DNA of 64,000 nucleotides from positions 83,665 to 147,664 of the forward strand of contig JAZQWG010000001.1 of assembly GCA_045632265.1 (NCBI GenBank), read 5' to 3'. This stretch comes from Scatosoma sp045632265 (lineage in GTDB: Bacteria > Bacillota > Clostridia > Christensenellales > Borkfalkiaceae). Below, in pieces: positions 16,955-25,199 of the stretch (the stretch's first letter is position 1; each line of letters begins with the position of its first letter). The position numbers and the translations under genes are program-made. The notes under the pieces were generated by a model. It made no database searches. It had not been told where the DNA came from and saw nothing but the letters and a program-made list of their open reading frames with translations.

Positions 16955-17548
16955 ATGGAAACGAAAAACGTATTAGTGCCCTACGTTGTTGAACGCACCT
17001 CCTCGGGCGAACGCACGTATGATTTATATTCGAGATTGCTCGACGATAGAATTATCTTCTTGAGTGGCGAAATCAACGACGCTATGGCAAATACCGTTGT
17101 CGCGCAACTTATCTACCTTGAAGGCAAAGACCCTACGAAAGACATCAGCTTGTACATCAATTCCCCCGGCGGCTCGGTTTCCGCAGGTATGGCGATTTAC
17201 GACACGATGAACTATATCAAATGCGACGTATCCACCATTTGTATCGGCTTGGCTGCGTCCATGGGTGCGTTCTTGCTTTCGAGCGGCGCTCGTGGCAAGC
17301 GCTACGCTTTGCCTAATTCCGAGATTATGATTCACCAACCTCTCGGCGGCGCGCAAGGTCAAGCAAGCGATATTAAAATTCAAGCGGAACACATCCTTCG
17401 CACGAAGGCGAAGCTCAACCGTATTCTTGCGGAAAACTCGGGCAGAGATATCGCCACCATCGAAAGGGACACCGACAGAGATAATTATATGTCGGCGGAA
17501 GAAGCTCGCGTGTACGGGCTTATCGATAGAGTGTTCGTAAGAAGATAA
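16955..17548 (+). CDS. clpP: ATP-dependent Clp protease proteolytic subunit
   Basis: 197 residues, typical length. The serine protease triad is Ser102 (GLAASMGAF), His127 (MIHQPLGG) and Asp176 (RDTDRDNYMSAEEA). YINSPGGSVSAGMAIYD is the family oxyanion-region motif. The tetradecamer degrades substrates delivered by ClpX, encoded 204 nt downstream. AAGGAAACGGATT precedes the ATG. Confidence 0.97.
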   Translation: METKNVLVPYVVERTSSGERTYDLYSRLLDDRIIFLSGEINDAMANTVVAQLIYLEGKDPTKDISLYINSPGGSVSAGMAIYDTMNYIKCDVSTICIGLAASMGAFLLSSGARGKRYALPNSEIMIHQPLGGAQGQASDIKIQAEHILRTKAKLNRILAENSGRDIATIERDTDRDNYMSAEEARVYGLIDRVFVRR

Positions 17549-17571
17549 TCTACAGCCAAAAGCATAGACGA

Positions 17572-17620
17572 ACGCGCAAAGCCTTTCCTTAATAAGGTTT
17601 TGCGCGCTATCTTTTTATGG
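17572..17620 (+). terminator. hairpin between clpP and clpX
   Basis: GCGCAAAGCCTT pairs with AAGGTTTTGCGC (one wobble), followed by GCTATCTTTTTA. It looks like an intrinsic terminator or attenuator, so clpX probably has extra promoter input from the remaining 130 nt. Confidence 0.6.
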
Positions 17621-17752
17621 CGTGAAAAATTAACGATTATGCCGATTAAAACCCCCGTGATAGGGGTATAAATAGGCAATGGGCGCAATGCGCACACTTT
17701 ACGCGCGCGCGTCATACTTTGAATAGTAAGATTGATTACGGAGTTATTATCA

Positions 17753-18991
17753 ATGGCAAACAAAAACCAACATTGTTCTTTTTGCGGAAAACCCAAAGAA
17801 GAAACTCGCCGCCTTATCACCGGCCCTGACGGGGCTTGTATTTGCGACGAGTGCGTGGAAATTTGCAAATCCATGGTGGAAGAATGGGAAAACGAAAAGG
17901 AAGAACAACAAGACGTACCCTTGAAAAAACCTGCGGAAATTAAAGCGGAACTCGATAAATATATCGTCGGTCAAGACAAGGCGAAACGAGTGCTTTCCGT
18001 GGCGGTTTACAACCACTATAAACGCATTAACGCCCTTGCAGGCGGCAAAAAGGAAGACGACGGCGTGGAAATCGAAAAGAGCAACGTGCTCTTGTTAGGT
18101 CCTACGGGCAGCGGCAAAACGTTGCTTGCAAAAACGCTTGCGAAAATCCTTAACGTGCCCTTTGCTTCTTCCGATGCAACGACACTCACGGAAGCGGGCT
18201 ACGTTGGCGAAGACGTGGAAAATATCCTTTTGAAACTCATCCAAAACGCCGATTACGACGTGGCGCGCGCGCAACGTGGCATTATCTATATCGACGAAAT
18301 CGACAAAATTTCCCGCAAGGGCGAAAACGTGTCGATTACTCGTGACGTGTCGGGCGAAGGCGTGCAACAAGCGCTTTTGAAAATCATCGAAAGCACGACG
18401 GCAAGCGTACCCCCTCAAGGCGGTAGAAAACACCCCAACCAAGAATGTTTGCGTATCGACACGACCAACATTTTGTTCATTTGCGGCGGTGCGTTCGTAG
18501 GGCTTGATAAAATCGTATCTTCCCGCAAAGACGACACCACGCTTGGCTTTGGCGGCAAAGTGCGTTTGGGTGCAAACGAAGTGGATTACAGCGTGCTTGA
18601 CGACGTAAAACCGCAAGATTTGACCAAGTTTGGGCTCATCCCCGAATTCGTGGGCAGACTTCCTATCGTTGTCAACCTTGATCCGCTTGGCGAAGACGCG
18701 CTTGTGAAAATTCTCACCGAGCCGAAAAACGCCATTATCAAGCAATACCAAAAACTCGTTGGTTTTGACGGCGTGAAATTGACGGTGGAAGAAGATGCGG
18801 TGCGTGAAATTGCGCAAACGGCAATCCGCTTAAAGACAGGCGCGCGTGGGCTTCGCACCATCATCGAAAGCGTTATGACGGAAGTCATGTATAAAATCCC
18901 GTCCGAAGAAAACATCGAAGAAGTGGTTATCACCAAAGAGTGCTTGACGGACGGCGTAAGCCCCAAACTTATCTATAAGCAATCCGCTTAA
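17753..18991 (+). CDS. clpX: ATP-dependent Clp protease ATP-binding subunit ClpX
   Basis: 412 residues. The N-terminal zinc domain has Cys pairs CSFCGK and CICDEC. The AAA+ domain has Walker A GPTGSGKTLLAKTLAKI, Walker B IIYIDEIDKI and the GYVGEDVE pore motif; the RGLRTIIE arm follows. Unfolds substrates for ClpP. ATG at 17753 follows CGGAG; an upstream in-frame ATT-type start at 17732 is rejected. A strong terminator follows. Confidence 0.97.
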   Translation: MANKNQHCSFCGKPKEETRRLITGPDGACICDECVEICKSMVEEWENEKEEQQDVPLKKPAEIKAELDKYIVGQDKAKRVLSVAVYNHYKRINALAGGKKEDDGVEIEKSNVLLLGPTGSGKTLLAKTLAKILNVPFASSDATTLTEAGYVGEDVENILLKLIQNADYDVARAQRGIIYIDEIDKISRKGENVSITRDVSGEGVQQALLKIIESTTASVPPQGGRKHPNQECLRIDTTNILFICGGAFVGLDKIVSSRKDDTTLGFGGKVRLGANEVDYSVLDDVKPQDLTKFGLIPEFVGRLPIVVNLDPLGEDALVKILTEPKNAIIKQYQKLVGFDGVKLTVEEDAVREIAQTAIRLKTGARGLRTIIESVMTEVMYKIPSEENIEEVVITKECLTDGVSPKLIYKQSA

Positions 18992-19007
18992 AACAAAAAC
19001 AGCAATA

Positions 19008-19038
19008 AAAAACACGGCTTATCGCCGTGTTTTTGTTT
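19008..19038 (+). terminator. intrinsic terminator after clpX
   Basis: Stem AAAAACACGGC / GCCGTGTTTTT with a 5-nt loop, then GTTTTG. It also lies just past the stop of the opposing XRE gene. Confidence 0.8.
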
Positions 19039-19041
19039 TGC

Positions 19042-19275
19042 TTAATCTTCAAAATCGTTAAAATAATCTTTGTTGAAAAATTCCGCTAAAGTTATGTTTG
19101 CGCCTTGGCAAAAGGCTTTTATGGTGGATACCTTTGAACATTTCGTTCTACCCTTAATCAAATCGTAAATAGCCGACGGGGATTTTCCACCGCCAAGCGC
19201 TGCTTCGCATACGTTGATATTCTTTTCTTTGCAAATTTCTTCAATCCGCTTAATAATCGCATCGTTGATATTCAT
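19042..19275 (-). CDS. small XRE-family transcriptional regulator
   Basis: 77 residues, essentially one HTH_3 domain: IIKRIEEICKEKNINVCEAALGGGKSPSAIYDLIKGRTKCSKVSTIKAF. It faces a divergent small gene across a region with three copies of a CGTGGAATTCCACG palindrome, so it very likely represses both itself and that gene. AAAGGGGC precedes the ATG. The acidic tail (FFNKDYFNDFED) is short, so no sensor domain is present. Confidence 0.85.
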   Translation of the reverse strand: MNINDAIIKRIEEICKEKNINVCEAALGGGKSPSAIYDLIKGRTKCSKVSTIKAFCQGANITLAEFFNKDYFNDFED

Positions 19276-19300
19276 ACAAGCCCCTTTCGTGGAAACAATA

Positions 19301-19314
19301 TACGGAATTCCACG
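19301..19314. promoter_or_regulatory. XRE operator 1 (degenerate palindrome)
   Basis: TACGGAATTCCACG matches 11 of 14 positions of the palindrome CGTGGAATTCCACG. It lies about 25 bp before the XRE start codon. Confidence 0.5.
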
Positions 19315-19347
19315 AAATTATTATATGAATTATCAAAACTATTATCT

Positions 19348-19361
19348 CGTGGAGTTCCACG
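19348..19361. promoter_or_regulatory. XRE operator 2
   Basis: CGTGGAGTTCCACG, a near-perfect 14-bp palindrome ending 3 bp before the -35 box of the plus-strand promoter. Confidence 0.65.
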
Positions 19362-19364
19362 ATA

Positions 19365-19393
19365 TTGACATGATTGCTGTTTTTTGTTATAAT
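19365..19393 (+). promoter_or_regulatory. consensus sigma-A promoter
   Basis: TTGACA (19365-19370), 17-nt spacer, TATAAT (19388-19393): both hexamers are exact. It is bracketed by operators 2 and 3, so it should be strong but tightly repressible. Confidence 0.85.
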
Positions 19394-19397
19394 TATT

Positions 19398-19411
19398 TGT
19401 GGAATTCCACG
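19398..19411. promoter_or_regulatory. XRE operator 3, over the predicted transcript start
   Basis: TGTGGAATTCCACG matches 13 of 14 positions of the palindrome and covers the predicted +1 (about 19400). Confidence 0.65.
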
Positions 19412-19428
19412 AAAAACGGGTAAAAAAC

Positions 19429-19611
19429 ATGCGAGTTTGTTTTATAGGGCATAGAAAAATTGAAAACAAAGAAAAAACGGCTGAAATATTGCGAGAAACG
19501 GTGGTGGCACTTATAGAAAAAGGCGCAAAAGTGGCACAAAAAACGGCTTACGAATATGCGGTTAAAAAGAAAAAAGAGATTATCAATGTTTATAAACAAA
19601 GCGAGTTTTGA
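19429..19611 (+). pseudogene. internally deleted SLOG-family gene remnant
   Basis: 60 residues: MRVCFIGHRKIENKEK... gives the start of a DUF1273/SLOG protein (FIGHR motif), and TAYEYAVKKKKEIINVYK looks like its C-terminal end. The ~100 residues between, which form the Rossmann core, are missing in frame. The usual family length is about 140-180. It is driven by a consensus promoter with XRE operators. It may be a dead gene or a short product retained as the regulator's cognate partner. No strong Shine-Dalgarno site is seen. Confidence 0.6.
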
Positions 19612-19615
19612 CATC

Positions 19616-19651
19616 AAAAAGGACTAACATCGTAAATGTTAGTCCTTTTTT
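19616..19651 (+). terminator. strong intrinsic terminator
   Basis: A 15-bp perfect stem AAAAAGGACTAACAT / ATGTTAGTCCTTTTT with a 5-nt loop and a further T. Confidence 0.85.
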
Positions 19652-19669
19652 CGGTGTTTTTCTTTATAC

Positions 19670-19718
19670 TTCAACGCATACATGGTGGCGTGGTTTTATT
19701 TCAATGCGTACATGCCCC
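19670..19718 (-). repeat. dispersed 50-bp repeat, copy B
   Basis: TTCAACGCATACATG (19670-19684) and TTCAATGCGTACATG (19700-19714) are 30 bp apart and followed by CCCC, the same layout as at 11131-11180. It lies immediately after the RNase G stop codon. Confidence 0.6.
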
Positions 19719-19722
19719 ACGC

Positions 19723-21225
19723 TTATTGCAACAAGATTGCGCCCGTGGGCGGGGTGAAATCGCCCTTTTCGCCCTTGCGGGCAAACGAACCTTCGTTGAG
19801 AGAGTTGTTTGCAATAAGGTACACTTGCTTGCCTTTCCAACGGGTGGCAAGTTCTCTTTGATAGGTTTTTTCATGGATAATCTTATTGACGATACGCTCG
19901 TTTGCTTCCACTACGGCAATTTCGTTGCCATCGGCAAAACAATCGAGTATGTTTGAGCGGATACGTGCGAGCACGAAAAAATCGCTGTACTCATAACCCG
20001 TACCCAAGCAATGGGGACAGGGGCGCAAAAGTACGAAAAGGAAATTATCCCCCACGCGCTTGCGGGTGAATTGTGTGATACAAAACTCGCTCATCGGCAA
20101 AACGTTGCACTTTGCCTTATCGGCGGATAAACGTTCTTCCAAAATAGCGTTGACGGCAAGGCAGTGTTCTTCGTCCACCATGTCGATAAAGTCCACGACG
20201 ACGATTCCGCTGATATTACGAAGCCGCACTTGTCGTGCAATTTCGATTGCCGCCAAACGGTTTACGTCAAACACCGTTTCTTCCAAGCTATCCTTGCCTA
20301 CGTAGCTGCCCGTATTGACGTCGATAACCGTCATCGCTTCCGTGTGGTCGATGACGAGATATCCACCGTTTTCCAGCTTTACACGTGGCGATAACGCTTC
20401 GTTGATAAGCGTGGATATACCGTATTCTTTGATAAGCGAACGCTTGCCCGAATAATAAATCAAGTTTTCTTTGGGCAAAAGGTTGTACGTGCTTATGATG
20501 GGCAAAAGTTTTTGATACAGTTCCTCTTCCGCAACGTAAATGGTGGTTTCGTCCCCAAACGAATCACGCAAAACACGAAGGTGCAGTTCTTCTTCTTGAT
20601 AAACCAAGCTACCCACGGCTGCGTTTTGCGCCCGTTCAAGAATTTCCGCATACCAGCCTTGCAAGCATTTTGCTTCTCGTTTGAGTTGTTCGTCGGTGGC
20701 AAAAGGGGCTTGCGTGCGGATAATAAACCCTTCGCTCGTTTTGCCTACGCGAAGCTCGTCGGCGAGTTTCAAGTATTTTTCTCGTTGCGCTTCGTCGGTG
20801 ATTTTGCGGGAAATGCCAAGGAAATCGGTGCGGGGCAGGTACACGAGTCGTCTGCCCACCAAGGAAATGTGCGTGGTCACCTTTGCGCCCTTGTTGCCGC
20901 GGGGCGGTTTCACCACTTGCACAAGCAGTTGATCGCCCACTTTCAAAGAAAGTGGTTGCATCGTCGTGGCGACGGACGAGCCGTCGTATTTGGTGTAATC
21001 GGTGTACGATTCTTCCAAAGAAAGATAGCAATTTTTTTCCAAACCGCAATTGATAAAAGCGGCGTTCATGCCCGCAAGTACGTTGGTCACTTCACCCACG
21101 TACACGTTGCCTACGACGTCGCTACTGTTTTCTTCTTCAAATAAAATTTCCGCAAGCTTGTTATCTTCAACGAGCACGGCGAATTGTACACCGCAATAGC
21201 GGTCGAAAAACCATTGTTTTTTCAT
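19723..21225 (-). CDS. rng: ribonuclease E/G family protein
   Basis: About 500 residues, RNase G size with no long C-terminal scaffold. An S1 RNA-binding domain is inserted at the N-terminus (GNVYVGEVTNVLAGMNAAFINCG). The catalytic DNase I-like region holds VIDVNTGSYVGKDSLEETVFDVN and GIVVVDFIDM, with the two metal-binding Asp. The Zn-link is RPCPHCLGTG. Acts in 5'-end-sensed RNA cleavage and rRNA maturation. ATG at 21225 (MKKQWFFDR) with AAGGA is preferred to an ATG 33 nt upstream. Confidence 0.92.
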   Translation of the reverse strand: MKKQWFFDRYCGVQFAVLVEDNKLAEILFEEENSSDVVGNVYVGEVTNVLAGMNAAFINCGLEKNCYLSLEESYTDYTKYDGSSVATTMQPLSLKVGDQLLVQVVKPPRGNKGAKVTTHISLVGRRLVYLPRTDFLGISRKITDEAQREKYLKLADELRVGKTSEGFIIRTQAPFATDEQLKREAKCLQGWYAEILERAQNAAVGSLVYQEEELHLRVLRDSFGDETTIYVAEEELYQKLLPIISTYNLLPKENLIYYSGKRSLIKEYGISTLINEALSPRVKLENGGYLVIDHTEAMTVIDVNTGSYVGKDSLEETVFDVNRLAAIEIARQVRLRNISGIVVVDFIDMVDEEHCLAVNAILEERLSADKAKCNVLPMSEFCITQFTRKRVGDNFLFVLLRPCPHCLGTGYEYSDFFVLARIRSNILDCFADGNEIAVVEANERIVNKIIHEKTYQRELATRWKGKQVYLIANNSLNEGSFARKGEKGDFTPPTGAILLQ

Positions 21226-21372
21226 CAGCAGTTTCCTTTTGTGATTTTGGTACCGCAAACGAAAAAATTCGCTCGAGCCGTGCGGATATGATAAATATTC
21301 GTGTATAGTATAACATGAAAAACCCCTTTTGACAAGGTCTTTTTAGGAAATTTTTGGGTAAAAACGGACATA

Positions 21373-22329
21373 TTATTCGCTTTTTTGCTCGTACAAGTCG
21401 CCGATGGGCGTGTAGGGCGTGGGCGCGCGGTTAAAATACTCGGCAAGTTCGTTTTGCGGTAGGGAAAACAGCTTTCGAGCGTTGTCGTCGTAAATTTCCA
21501 GCACGAGATAACTGCCTTGCGAAACGTAGCGCAAGGCGTCTTTGATAGGGCAGCGTGCAAAAATCGCCACGTAGCGCAGTTCCACCCCCTTTTTAAGAGC
21601 GCTCGTATAGGAAAAATCAATTTTTTCATAAGCAGCGGGCTCGTTTTTATTGCCGATTGCGCCGATAAAGAGAAAGGCGGCGAAAGGCAAAAGGGAAAGG
21701 TTAAGGTTTTTTTGAAAAACGCCTATCAAAAACACCAAAAACGCAACGCTTGCCACGAAAAGGGAAAGAAGAGTGCAAATTCTTTTGGATTTTCTTTCCG
21801 CTATCGTGCTTTGTACGTGCCGTTTCAAAAATAACAAATAGAGCGCGCAACGCAAAATTCGTCCCCCGTCCAAGGGATAGGCAGGCAAGAAATTGATAAG
21901 CGCAATCGCAAGCGAAGTGTAGCACGCAACGTCGGTAAACGCGTACGTGTTGGGGCTAAACCACCAAATAGAAGCGAAAAACGCCGCCGTAAATAGGTTG
22001 CAAAGCGGACCGCACAGCGCAATCGTAATTTCGTCTTTGAAAGAAATGCCCCTTAAATCCCCGTCAATCATCGCCCCAAAGGGCATAAGCACGATTTTAT
22101 TGAGCTTGTATCCAAGTTTTGCGGCGGCAAAGGCGTGGGCGCACTCGTGTTGCACGGCGACAAGACAGCTTGTCAAAAATAAAAACAGCTCGCCTTTGAT
22201 GCAATACCACGCCCCCACAAGCAAAAAGCAAGGGTGCAGCCTAAATAAGCCGCCCCGTATCGGCTTTTCTTTTTTTCGATGAAAAAAGCGACAGGTTTTC
22301 TGCCGCTTTTCCTTTTTTATCACGTGCAT
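21373..22329 (-). CDS. spoIVFB: SpoIVFB-type site-2 metalloprotease (M50)
   Basis: 318 residues with several membrane helices. The active-site motif HECAH (61-65) lies in the first core helix and the second ligand motif NFLPAYPLDGGR (146-157) in a later one. In spore formers this intramembrane protease cleaves pro-sigma K in the mother cell. The gene begins 1 nt after the stop of the SpoIVFA-like gene, so the pair is coupled. The C-terminal domain is not recognised but lies where CBS or regulatory domains occur. Start chosen at 22329 because upstream ATGs lie inside the partner gene. Confidence 0.85.
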   Translation of the reverse strand: MHVIKKEKRQKTCRFFHRKKEKPIRGGLFRLHPCFLLVGAWYCIKGELFLFLTSCLVAVQHECAHAFAAAKLGYKLNKIVLMPFGAMIDGDLRGISFKDEITIALCGPLCNLFTAAFFASIWWFSPNTYAFTDVACYTSLAIALINFLPAYPLDGGRILRCALYLLFLKRHVQSTIAERKSKRICTLLSLFVASVAFLVFLIGVFQKNLNLSLLPFAAFLFIGAIGNKNEPAAYEKIDFSYTSALKKGVELRYVAIFARCPIKDALRYVSQGSYLVLEIYDDNARKLFSLPQNELAEYFNRAPTPYTPIGDLYEQKSE

Positions 22330-22330
22330 A

Positions 22331-23200
22331 TTATTCCGCAACCACCCAAGATAAGCCGTTGTCGTCGGTGATTTCAAAGCAGTTTAACAGCTCGCCCTCC
22401 GAATACATCGTGTATTGCACCACGCTTTCGCCGCCCGAATAGCCCACGGGCACGTTCGCCTTGACGTTTTCGCCCACCGAATAATATACTTGGCTCAATC
22501 CTTCGATAACACCCGTAAACGTATCCGAGTGCTCGATTTTCAACGTGTACATACCCCCTTCATTTTGGATAATATCCACAATTTCGCCGTCCACGGCGGG
22601 GTAAACGTGGCACTCTTTTTGGAAGGTAAGCACGCCCTCTTGCGACAAATTCATCTCTACGTCCGTATAATCGCTTACAATGCTTGTCAAAACGAACTCG
22701 TTATACGCACGAGCATCCGTTTTCGCATCGTTTCCGCCCAGCGAGCGGAAAAAGGAATTGATGGCGCTGCCCGGCATAAAGACGTTTGTCAAGAAAATCC
22801 CCCCGCAAAGGGCGCACGCCACGCCAAATTCTATCCCAAGCACCTTGCGAAGCTTTCTTTCCGCATGAGAAGTGGGAAGAAAGGGCGTTTCTTCGTCCAT
22901 TTCCCCTTGGATATTGTCAAAATAGGGGCGTTCGTTTTCGCCAAAAAGGCGCACGGTGTCAATTCTTTCGGGGATAGGCTCAACCATGGGTGTGTCCTCG
23001 CCCGTTTCTACGCCCGTTTCGTCCAAAATGGGCGGAGCGACTTTATCGTTGATTTGGGAAATTACGCTGTCTTTTAGATCGGGTTGTGGATAGAAAGGAA
23101 CTTGCGTTTTGCGTTTGATTTTAGGGGCTTTTTTGCGGACGACGTTGACGGTGGAAACAGGGATTTCCAGCATTTCCGCATATTCGATTTCTTCGTTCAT
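22331..23200 (-). CDS. spoIVFA: SpoIVFA-like membrane protein with M23-type domain
   Basis: 289 residues. A long cytoplasmic N-terminal part (1-125, acidic, Pro-rich) is followed by one membrane helix (about 132-150, GIEFGVACALCGGIFLTNVF) and an outside C-terminal domain that looks like a degenerate M23/LytM fold (VYPAVDGEIVDIIQNEGGMYTLKIEHSD...). SpoIVFA inhibits or anchors SpoIVFB until engulfment signals arrive. Its place directly before the M50 protease supports the call more than sequence does. AAGGAG precedes the ATG at 23200. Confidence 0.75.
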   Translation of the reverse strand: MNEEIEYAEMLEIPVSTVNVVRKKAPKIKRKTQVPFYPQPDLKDSVISQINDKVAPPILDETGVETGEDTPMVEPIPERIDTVRLFGENERPYFDNIQGEMDEETPFLPTSHAERKLRKVLGIEFGVACALCGGIFLTNVFMPGSAINSFFRSLGGNDAKTDARAYNEFVLTSIVSDYTDVEMNLSQEGVLTFQKECHVYPAVDGEIVDIIQNEGGMYTLKIEHSDTFTGVIEGLSQVYYSVGENVKANVPVGYSGGESVVQYTMYSEGELLNCFEITDDNGLSWVVAE

Positions 23201-23290
23201 ATTTGTTCTCCTTGGGATTTTTATCTCTAACATATTCTATGATACAAGCATATTGATTAGAACGAAAAAGCCCAAAAAATATAGCAAAAA

Positions 23291-23331
23291 CGCTATGTTT
23301 TGGGGGTTATCCCCTAAAACATAGCGCAAAA
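23291..23331 (-). terminator. strong intrinsic terminator
   Basis: A 16-bp stem CGCTATGTTTTGGGGG / CCCCTAAAACATAGCG with a TTAT loop; on the minus strand it is followed by TTTTTGC. It ends transcription from the SSB-like gene before spoIVFA. Confidence 0.85.
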
Positions 23332-23351
23332 AGGCAAAAAAATAAGCAATT

Positions 23352-24053
23352 TTAATAATCGGACGAAGCGGCGCTCATCGGCTCTTTGGCGCTTAAAGTG
23401 TATAAATCAAATTCCCCTTCGATATCGAAATCGTCGCAATCGTATGCGGCAAGTTTGGAAACGGAAACTTCGTACGCCGTCATTGTTTTGATTTCCGTTT
23501 CGGACAATTTCTTTTGATATTCTCTGCTTTGCACTCTGCCCGAAACGGCGATTTTGTCGCCCACGTTCAAATTCTTCACAAAACGTGCGTTGCGCCCCCA
23601 AGCGATGCACGGGATATAATCGGATTTATTATACGCACGGTTGACGGCGATTAAGACGTCGGCAATTTCCCGATTAAAGGGCGTCGTTCGATACACGGGT
23701 GGCTTGCATATATATCCACAAAGCAAAACGTTGTTGGGATTTTTGCCGGGAATTTCGTCTAAAAGCTCTCGTACGAACACGGTGAGCATCAAGCGGGATT
23801 TTCCGTTTTCGATTTTGTTATAACTGCGAAACTGTCCCACGGCGCAAAGCGTTTTGCCCTTTTTGAGCATACCGCCTTGGATAAGCCGTTCGGAAAGGGT
23901 GACGGGCAAAATATCCGCCTGCCCCGAAAGGCGCATAACACGGACGAAAAATTCGTAAAACCCTTCCCCGTAAACTTCGTGGGAGAAGGTGGCGTCGCTG
24001 ACGATTTCTCCCATCACGTACACTTTGTTGTTTTTCTCTGAAACGTAATTCAT
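23352..24053 (-). CDS. tandem OB-fold single-stranded DNA-binding-like protein
   Basis: 233 residues made of two OB-fold repeats: one near 8-105 (NKVYVMGEIVSDATFSHEVYGEGFYEF...) and one near 108-200 (NNVLLCGYICKPPVYRTTP... DYIPCIAWGRNARFVKNLNVGDKIAVSGR). The second is a recognisable SSB domain. No acidic SSB C-terminal tip (DDDLPF type) is present; it ends SAASSDY. Probably an accessory SSB rather than the essential one. GGAGG precedes the ATG. Stands alone between two terminators/promoters. Confidence 0.75.
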   Translation of the reverse strand: MNYVSEKNNKVYVMGEIVSDATFSHEVYGEGFYEFFVRVMRLSGQADILPVTLSERLIQGGMLKKGKTLCAVGQFRSYNKIENGKSRLMLTVFVRELLDEIPGKNPNNVLLCGYICKPPVYRTTPFNREIADVLIAVNRAYNKSDYIPCIAWGRNARFVKNLNVGDKIAVSGRVQSREYQKKLSETEIKTMTAYEVSVSKLAAYDCDDFDIEGEFDLYTLSAKEPMSAASSDY

Positions 24054-24091
24054 AAAATACCTCCAAACGTATCTAAAATATTTTTATTTCA

Positions 24092-24904
24092 TTAGGAAAG
24101 CGGGCGTTGTCGCCCGTTGACGTCGATAGAGAAGTTATCTTTATAGATAAGCTCGCCTATCGGCACGAAAGTATAACCCCTATTTTTCAACGTGGAAAAA
24201 ATCATCGGCAACGCTTCCGCCGTGTGCAAACCGTTGTTGTGACAAAGGATAATCGAGCCGTTTTTCGCTCCGTTTATCACTCGCATGGCAATTTCCGTAG
24301 CGGAAAGATTTTTCCAGTCGAGCGTATCGACGTCCCATTGTATCGTGTACAGCCCTTGGCTCGTCGCCGTTTCGATTAAAAGATTGTTATAATCGCCGTA
24401 GGGGGCGCGGAAAAGGTTGGTTTTTCGCCCCGTCGCTCGCTCAATGGCGGCGCAAGAAGATAAAAGCTCGCTTTCAATCTCTTCTTTCGAGAGTTTACTC
24501 ATATACGAGTGCGTTTTGCTGTGCGGGCCAAGCTCGTGTCCAGCATCGACGATGGCTTTTGCGTACTGCGGATATTTTTCCACCCAAAATTCGACGGCAA
24601 AAAAGGTGCAGCGCACGTCGTTTTTTCGCATGACGTCAAGCAGCGTTTGCGTGTATTCCACGCCCCAAGCGCAATCGAAGCTGATGGCAAGTTTTTTCTC
24701 GCTTGTTTCCACGCTGTAAATGGGCAAAACCCGCCCCGCTTGGGTGTTTACGGCAACTTGTGCACGCTTTTTCAATACGAAAGTGGGTACTGACACGACG
24801 ATAAAGAGCGCGCAAAGCAAGGTGGCGACAAGGGCGAAAGCACCCCGTTTGTCAATGTTTCCACCGCCGTTTTGGCGGTGGATAAAGGCGTGTTTTCGTT
24901 GCAT
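24092..24904 (-). CDS. PdaB-like polysaccharide deacetylase
   Basis: 270 residues. One N-terminal membrane helix (about 22-45) anchors an extracellular CE4 domain. Motif 1 is SFDCAWG, similar to the SFDISWG of PdaB rather than the TFDDG of classical enzymes; motif 2 is GPHSKTHSYM; later motifs FRAPYGDYNN and ILCHNN are visible. PdaB-type enzymes are needed for spore cortex stability in Bacillus. GGAGG precedes the ATG. The nearby spoIVFA-spoIVFB fits a sporulation role. Confidence 0.8.
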   Translation of the reverse strand: MQRKHAFIHRQNGGGNIDKRGAFALVATLLCALFIVVSVPTFVLKKRAQVAVNTQAGRVLPIYSVETSEKKLAISFDCAWGVEYTQTLLDVMRKNDVRCTFFAVEFWVEKYPQYAKAIVDAGHELGPHSKTHSYMSKLSKEEIESELLSSCAAIERATGRKTNLFRAPYGDYNNLLIETATSQGLYTIQWDVDTLDWKNLSATEIAMRVINGAKNGSIILCHNNGLHTAEALPMIFSTLKNRGYTFVPIGELIYKDNFSIDVNGRQRPLS

Positions 24905-25164
24905 ATCTTCGTGCCTCCATCATAGCAAAATCGCCCTATCAAAATTTCAAAAATATAGGCTAATTTTGTCCTTTTTTGTCAAAAATCAAAGGGGAAAATG
25001 AAGGTATTTTTTTCGCTTTACCCTTTTCGTTGCTTGCTTTATCGTATGAGCAAAAAAGTGCGAATATGCCAAAAAAGAAACAGGCGAACGGGCGCAAAGG
25101 GTATTTTGCGAAAAAACGCTTCAAGGAAATAAAGGAAAAACATAGTTTTTCTTTGCCGAAACGG

Positions 25165-25193
25165 TTTACTTTTTTCTTTCTTTCGTGTATAAT
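25165..25193 (+). promoter_or_regulatory. promoter giving a probable leaderless mRNA
   Basis: TTTACT (25165-25170), 17-nt spacer, TATAAT (25188-25193), then six bases and ATG at 25200. Upstream 24905-25164 holds no gene I can support. Confidence 0.6.
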
Positions 25194-25199
25194 ACGAGT

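Noticed and set aside
17690..17712. Alternating CG tract (GCGCGCGCGT) before clpX as a regulatory site or Z-DNA
   Set aside because: Short, with a similar tract near 63630 inside a promoter spacer; no conserved context, probably chance.
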